Position numbers and translations under genes: made by a program
Shown here: piece by piece, positions 59,963 through 64,000 of the stretch
How the letters are laid out: the number at the start of each line of letters is the position of its first letter
How positions within the stretch are numbered: position 1 is the stretch's first letter
DNA from: Geosiphon pyriformis
Taxonomy: Eukaryota; Glomeromycota; Glomeromycetes; Archaeosporales; Geosiphonaceae
Length of the DNA: 64,000 nucleotides
NCBI GenBank assembly: GCA_016748015.1
Contig: JAAOMT010000684.1
Location: forward strand, 186,001-250,000
Reading direction: 5' to 3'
The notes under the pieces: generated by a model
Seen by the model: only the letters and a program-made list of their open reading frames with translations
Told to the model about the DNA's origin: nothing
Database searches by the model: none

Positions 59963-61010
59963 AATGTAAAAGCAAATATATACAACAAATAAAAAATAAG
60001 AAAATCAAGCAAAAGCTAAAACATTAAAAAATTAAATGTAATTACTTATTAATTATAATTATTATATATTAAATACTACGTAATTAGAAATTTAACTATC
60101 TAAAAGCAATTAATTTTCATTTATATAAAATTTTAACAACTTAAATTATTTAAAAAATTAATGTTCCTTTTTTATTAATATTGGGTAAAAATAGTAGAAA
60201 AACAATCTTAAAACACTAGTAATCAAATTAAAATAAATTAATAATGATAAACTTAATATTTTAAAATTGTATTAAATGTAAATTATTAGACATAAAGCAA
60301 ACATGTAATAAATTGATAGAATTAATTAAAAATCATTGAAGAAAATAATTCATTAAATTTGCCTAAAATTATGGCTTTTAATAAACATAGTTATATTTTT
60401 AATATTTTAGTTGATTTTATTTTATTTAAAAAAATTTTTATTACAATAAAAAGTTTTATAATTAAATTAGAAATGGGCAAAGATAAGCATAAATAAAAGT
60501 TAAAAAATAATAATTTATATAAATTAAAACTGAAGATTTTTGTCAAAAAAAAGAGATTACATAAAATAATTTTAATTTAAAAAATATAATTATAATTAAT
60601 TATATTTTTTAAATTAAAAATATAATAATAATAATATAGGTAGAAAAATATAATGGTAATTTTAATTGTAAGTTTCTGATAATGATAGTGTTTTAATTAG
60701 AAATAATTTAAAAGTTTAGTCAGCAATTCTTAAAATTTCATATTATATTTTAAGTTTTTAAATTATTTTACTGTTCTAATTTTTTTAATAATTAATTAGC
60801 AATTGACAAGATTTAGTAATAATATAATAATTACCAAAAAAAATTCACAATAAAGTTTTGTTTTTAAATATATATTTTTAAAATCTGATCAGCATGTTTT
60901 ATTTTCATTAAAAATAAATTGGGGAAGTTTTTTGAAATAATTATAATTTAATGAAATATTGGAATAAGTTAAAAAATATTTTTAATATTTGCTATAAAAC
61001 TTTTAGCAAT

Positions 61011-62978
61011 TGAACATTGAATTCTTTCAGATTGTTGTTTCGATCGAGCTAAAAAACTTTAATTGGATATCGATCTCAACTTCAGAAAATCAAGACACGT
61101 TTTTCTGTGAAGCAGAACTAATAATATTCGCAATATATCTTGAAGGCAATTTCTAATTCTAAACAATATTATAGCTCTCAAAACTGAAGTTGAATATAGG
61201 GGAAAGTCAAAAAGACGATTTATATTTAAGAGTTATGTAGCAAAAATAATTTTTGGCTTTACAAAAAAGTTTTATGGTTTGATCAACATGCGGTTTTTGT
61301 ATAGAGGTAAAACAATCGTTCAATTCATATGAAACTTCAACATAATTTATATTTTTTAAAGGAAATTACTTTCTAAAATTAATGTCTGTAAGTTTATCGG
61401 TTGAAATGATAAAAGATTAAAGGGCTTATTTTGATTTGTGGGTAAAAGCGATGGGATAAGCTATTCTTCTAGAATATGGCGTAATTTCATCTTTTATTAC
61501 TGATAACGATGCTTAAATCTAATAAAAGTAAGCCAAATTCTGGGTCACAAACTCTGTGTTCTCACTTTCGGATCAGTAATAAAGTTTTTTTTTTTTTTTG
61601 GAAATACAGGTACTATTTATTTTAAAAATTCCCTTTAGTACCAAAAAAAACATTGAATATAATTTTTTTTATTCCTAAATTGTGAGATTTTACAGTTGTC
61701 TTTGAGCAACACATACTATAGTCTAAACCAACACTTTTCTAAAAACATTTTCATAAAGCGAATCAATTTGTTCAAAAGACCCTCATTTCTGATTTTCTAT
61801 TGGTTCCAGATAGGATCGGGTAACGAAATGTTTGGAAACGATCTTAAAAGCCCATTCAAAACAACGTTTACTATCGTCATGTCGGATTCAATAACTTTCT
61901 TGTTTTGGTAGGTTCCACATAATTGACTCCTTCATTTTATCTCCTTCTCCGGACTTGTAAAAGTTCATTTGACAAAAATGGCATCAAAAAATCGGGTTAG
62001 GTTGCACTTATCTTTGACAGTTAATCCAAACAAATTGAAACACTTAATAGATCTCTTGTCCTCCAAATAAATGAACCTCCGAAACCTTTGTAATCTTATG
62101 CTATCCAATGTAAGTCGAAAAAAGCTTAAAAGATTTTTCCGGCTACAAACATTTCATATTCTCATTCAAGATTACCCGATTCTTTAAAATGTTAACAGCC
62201 TTGGTCGATTATAATACGTTTTTAAGAGTCAAATGACGTTTAAAAGGCCTCTTTTGTCGCAGGGAAAAAGTTGAGTTTTTTAACACAGACTAATCAAAAT
62301 TTCTTTAAGAAAAACATGGGTTGGCTGTTCTTGGATGAGTAAGTTTGTCATGTTAGATGCCCCGATTAACGATATGAAAAATTATCCAAAAAAACATTTT
62401 TAGTTTCAAATTCTTTTCTTTTGTTTTAATGAACGCAATGCACACGGAGAAGGCACAAAAGTTATCGATGCGTTCCGAGGGATAGTCCACGTTTTTAGGA
62501 ATGTACCATTCGGCGCGCTAAGCTATATTATTGTGATAAAGATAAATCGAATGGATAAATTTGCCTTGCTAAAGCATGTTTCACATTAATTATGAGCCAT
62601 TGCTAATAATTTCTATATGGTATAACAAAGAGCCAAATTTAATTAAAGTGGACCCAATTGTTGGCCTTAAAGGAAGAAATGTGTGTTTTGTATGCAAGAC
62701 ATCTGTAACATTTGTTAGGGTTTCCTTTATTGCTGGCGTAAAGGGCTAAATCTCAATTGCTTTGGGAATAAAGATAGGGGTTTCTACGGAAAATGTTTTC
62801 TTCTCATGCTTAACACAGGCTCGGGGGGACATATTAGTCCTCTCGATGATACAAATGTCATTTTTTGGGACTCATTAATTAATAAATTACTACGGCTAGT
62901 TTGCCTTACTAATCCAATTGTGCATAAAAGGATCTCAGTTCAAAAGAATTTTCTCCTTAAAGCAGTGAAAAAGTTATA
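61011..62978. other. Upstream region of the chromate transporter gene
   Basis: Composition is less AT-biased than the island before it. Both strands were read for exons, but stops are frequent and no motif or splice chain emerged; a 71-codon frame at 61696-61911 (+) has no support. It may hold regulatory sequence or strongly decayed elements. Confidence 0.4.
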
Positions 62979-64000
62979 ATGGCCTTGAACAATTATAATC
63001 AATCAAATAGCCCAAATAGTCCTGCTTCTGCAATAGAGGTTAATTCTTTGACTCCAAATGATCCAAGGGTTAGAGATAGTATTACAACTGTTGTAGATTT
63101 TAACATATCTGAATTACGTGCTCAATATGGTGAAGGTTCTATATCACGATCTGACACTATCGAAACATTAACCGAAAAGATCGATGAAAAATACTTGAAA
63201 AAAACTTTAAATCCCGTTTCCGAAAGGATACAAAAGTTTACCAAAGCAAGCCTAAAAGCCATTGAAGTTATAGAGCCCCCAAACCATGAATTTGAAGATA
63301 ACACTCAAGTTCCTAAACTTTCTTATTTGAAAGTTTTCCTTCTATTTCTAAAGTTTGGGATTAGTTCATGGGGTTCCTCAGGTGCAGAGGTGAGCTTTTT
63401 TAAGCATGAATTTGTAAAGAAACAGGCATGGATTAGTAAAAAGCGATTCAAAAGAGTTTATTCAGTGTAGGTCTTTATCAATGCAAATATTCCCGTTTGA
63501 AAATTCGACTAAATGCTAAAAGCTATATTATTTTCTTAAGATACAATTTTCTCCCTGGTCCAATATCTGTGGAACTCGCAATGTATTTCGGTTGTTTGAC
63601 TGCAGGCCGGCTCGGAGGTGTTTTGGCTGGTCTATCATTCATTTTACCTGGCTTCCTACTTACCGTTTTAGTCTCATATTTTTATGTCTGGATAGGCAAG
63701 GACAACAAATATTTCAATGCTTCCTTTCTCGGAATACAACCTATGGTGGCTGCTATGGTTTTACGAGCGGTTCATGAAAAGGGTTCACATGCTTTTATAT
63801 CACATAAAACCAAAAAGTTCAGTTACTGGCTTTTTGCTTTTGCGATAATATCAGCTATTCAAAGCGCCTTTCGAATGAACTTTATAATTATTCTAGTTGT
63901 CCTTGGTCTGAGTTACGTTTGCGTTCATTCGAAAAATTATTGGTGTGCTATAATGATCCTAGTCATCGAAATGACGTGTTATACGATCCACATCGCTAAA
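62979..64000 (+). CDS. CHR-family chromate ion transporter (3' end outside window)
   Basis: Two exons: 62979-63466 and 63541 to beyond 64000, in phase across a 74-bp intron. The N-terminal ~125 residues are polar and Ser/Asn-rich. The CHR domain then begins: FLKFGISSWGSSGAEVSFFK (FG..WGGP..Q/E in the family), WISKKRFKRVYSV, then YNFLPGPISVELAMYFG, AGRLGGVLAGLSFILPGF and further hydrophobic helices. Bacterial and fungal CHR proteins export chromate from the cytosol and are membrane proteins of roughly ten to thirteen helices. Here the motif reads WGSSG instead of the more common WGGP. The second half of the protein is missing from the window. Confidence 0.93.

Larger units (their letters stand above)
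58864..61010. other. AT-rich island with repeat family 2 and a LINE tail
   Basis: No gene supported. 58873-59050 is a copy of dispersed repeat family 2. A ~95-bp LINE 3' tail lies at 59868-59962. Confidence 0.55.

Overview
The window looks like nuclear DNA of an early-diverging fungus, most plausibly an arbuscular-mycorrhiza-type (Glomeromycotina) genome. This is inference from very AT-rich intergenic DNA, genes with many short GT..AG introns (about 45-100 bp), mitochondrial COQ9, a CHR-type chromate transporter and abundant decayed LINEs. No species can be fixed from the sequence alone. No prokaryotic, organellar, rRNA, tRNA or CRISPR features were recognised.

Layout. 1-12 kb is a gene island: a partial membrane protein gene (-), a small orphan gene (-), a CYSTM-like Cys-rich gene (-) divergent from COQ9 (+), then a 15-exon gene (-) for an 1,844-residue protein that joins a nucleotidyltransferase-like N-terminus to ankyrin repeats. 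12-23.6 kb is an AT-rich island with a ~167-bp satellite and a full-length but dead LINE (LINE-A, -), which carries an 836-bp assembly duplication across a 20-N gap. 23.6-26.7 kb is a 14-exon SWIRM+MPN/JAMM gene resembling the histone H2A deubiquitinase MYSM1. 26.7-37.6 kb is AT-rich apart from glyoxalase I (30.26-31.08 kb), a LINE 3' fragment and a deletion-derivative Tc1-like element. 37.6-41.4 kb holds two membrane protein genes: one with a Cys/Asp/Gly tail and one with seven predicted helices. 43.5-44.8 kb is a Tc1-like element with a broken transposase; 46.6-53.3 kb is a second full-length dead LINE (LINE-B, +). 53-61 kb is AT-rich with three LINE fragments, one carrying a nested solo LTR. 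63-64 kb is the start of a chromate-transporter gene that runs off the window.

Gene models were built by hand from splice signals; reading phase was followed through every intron of the multi-exon models and closes in all of them. The genes do not form an obvious pathway. The strongest leads are the NTase-ankyrin protein, the MYSM1-like protein in a fungal context, the shared AT-rich repeat families that link the islands, the nested LTR-in-LINE structure with its internal 20-bp periodic array, and the C/D/G-tailed membrane protein.
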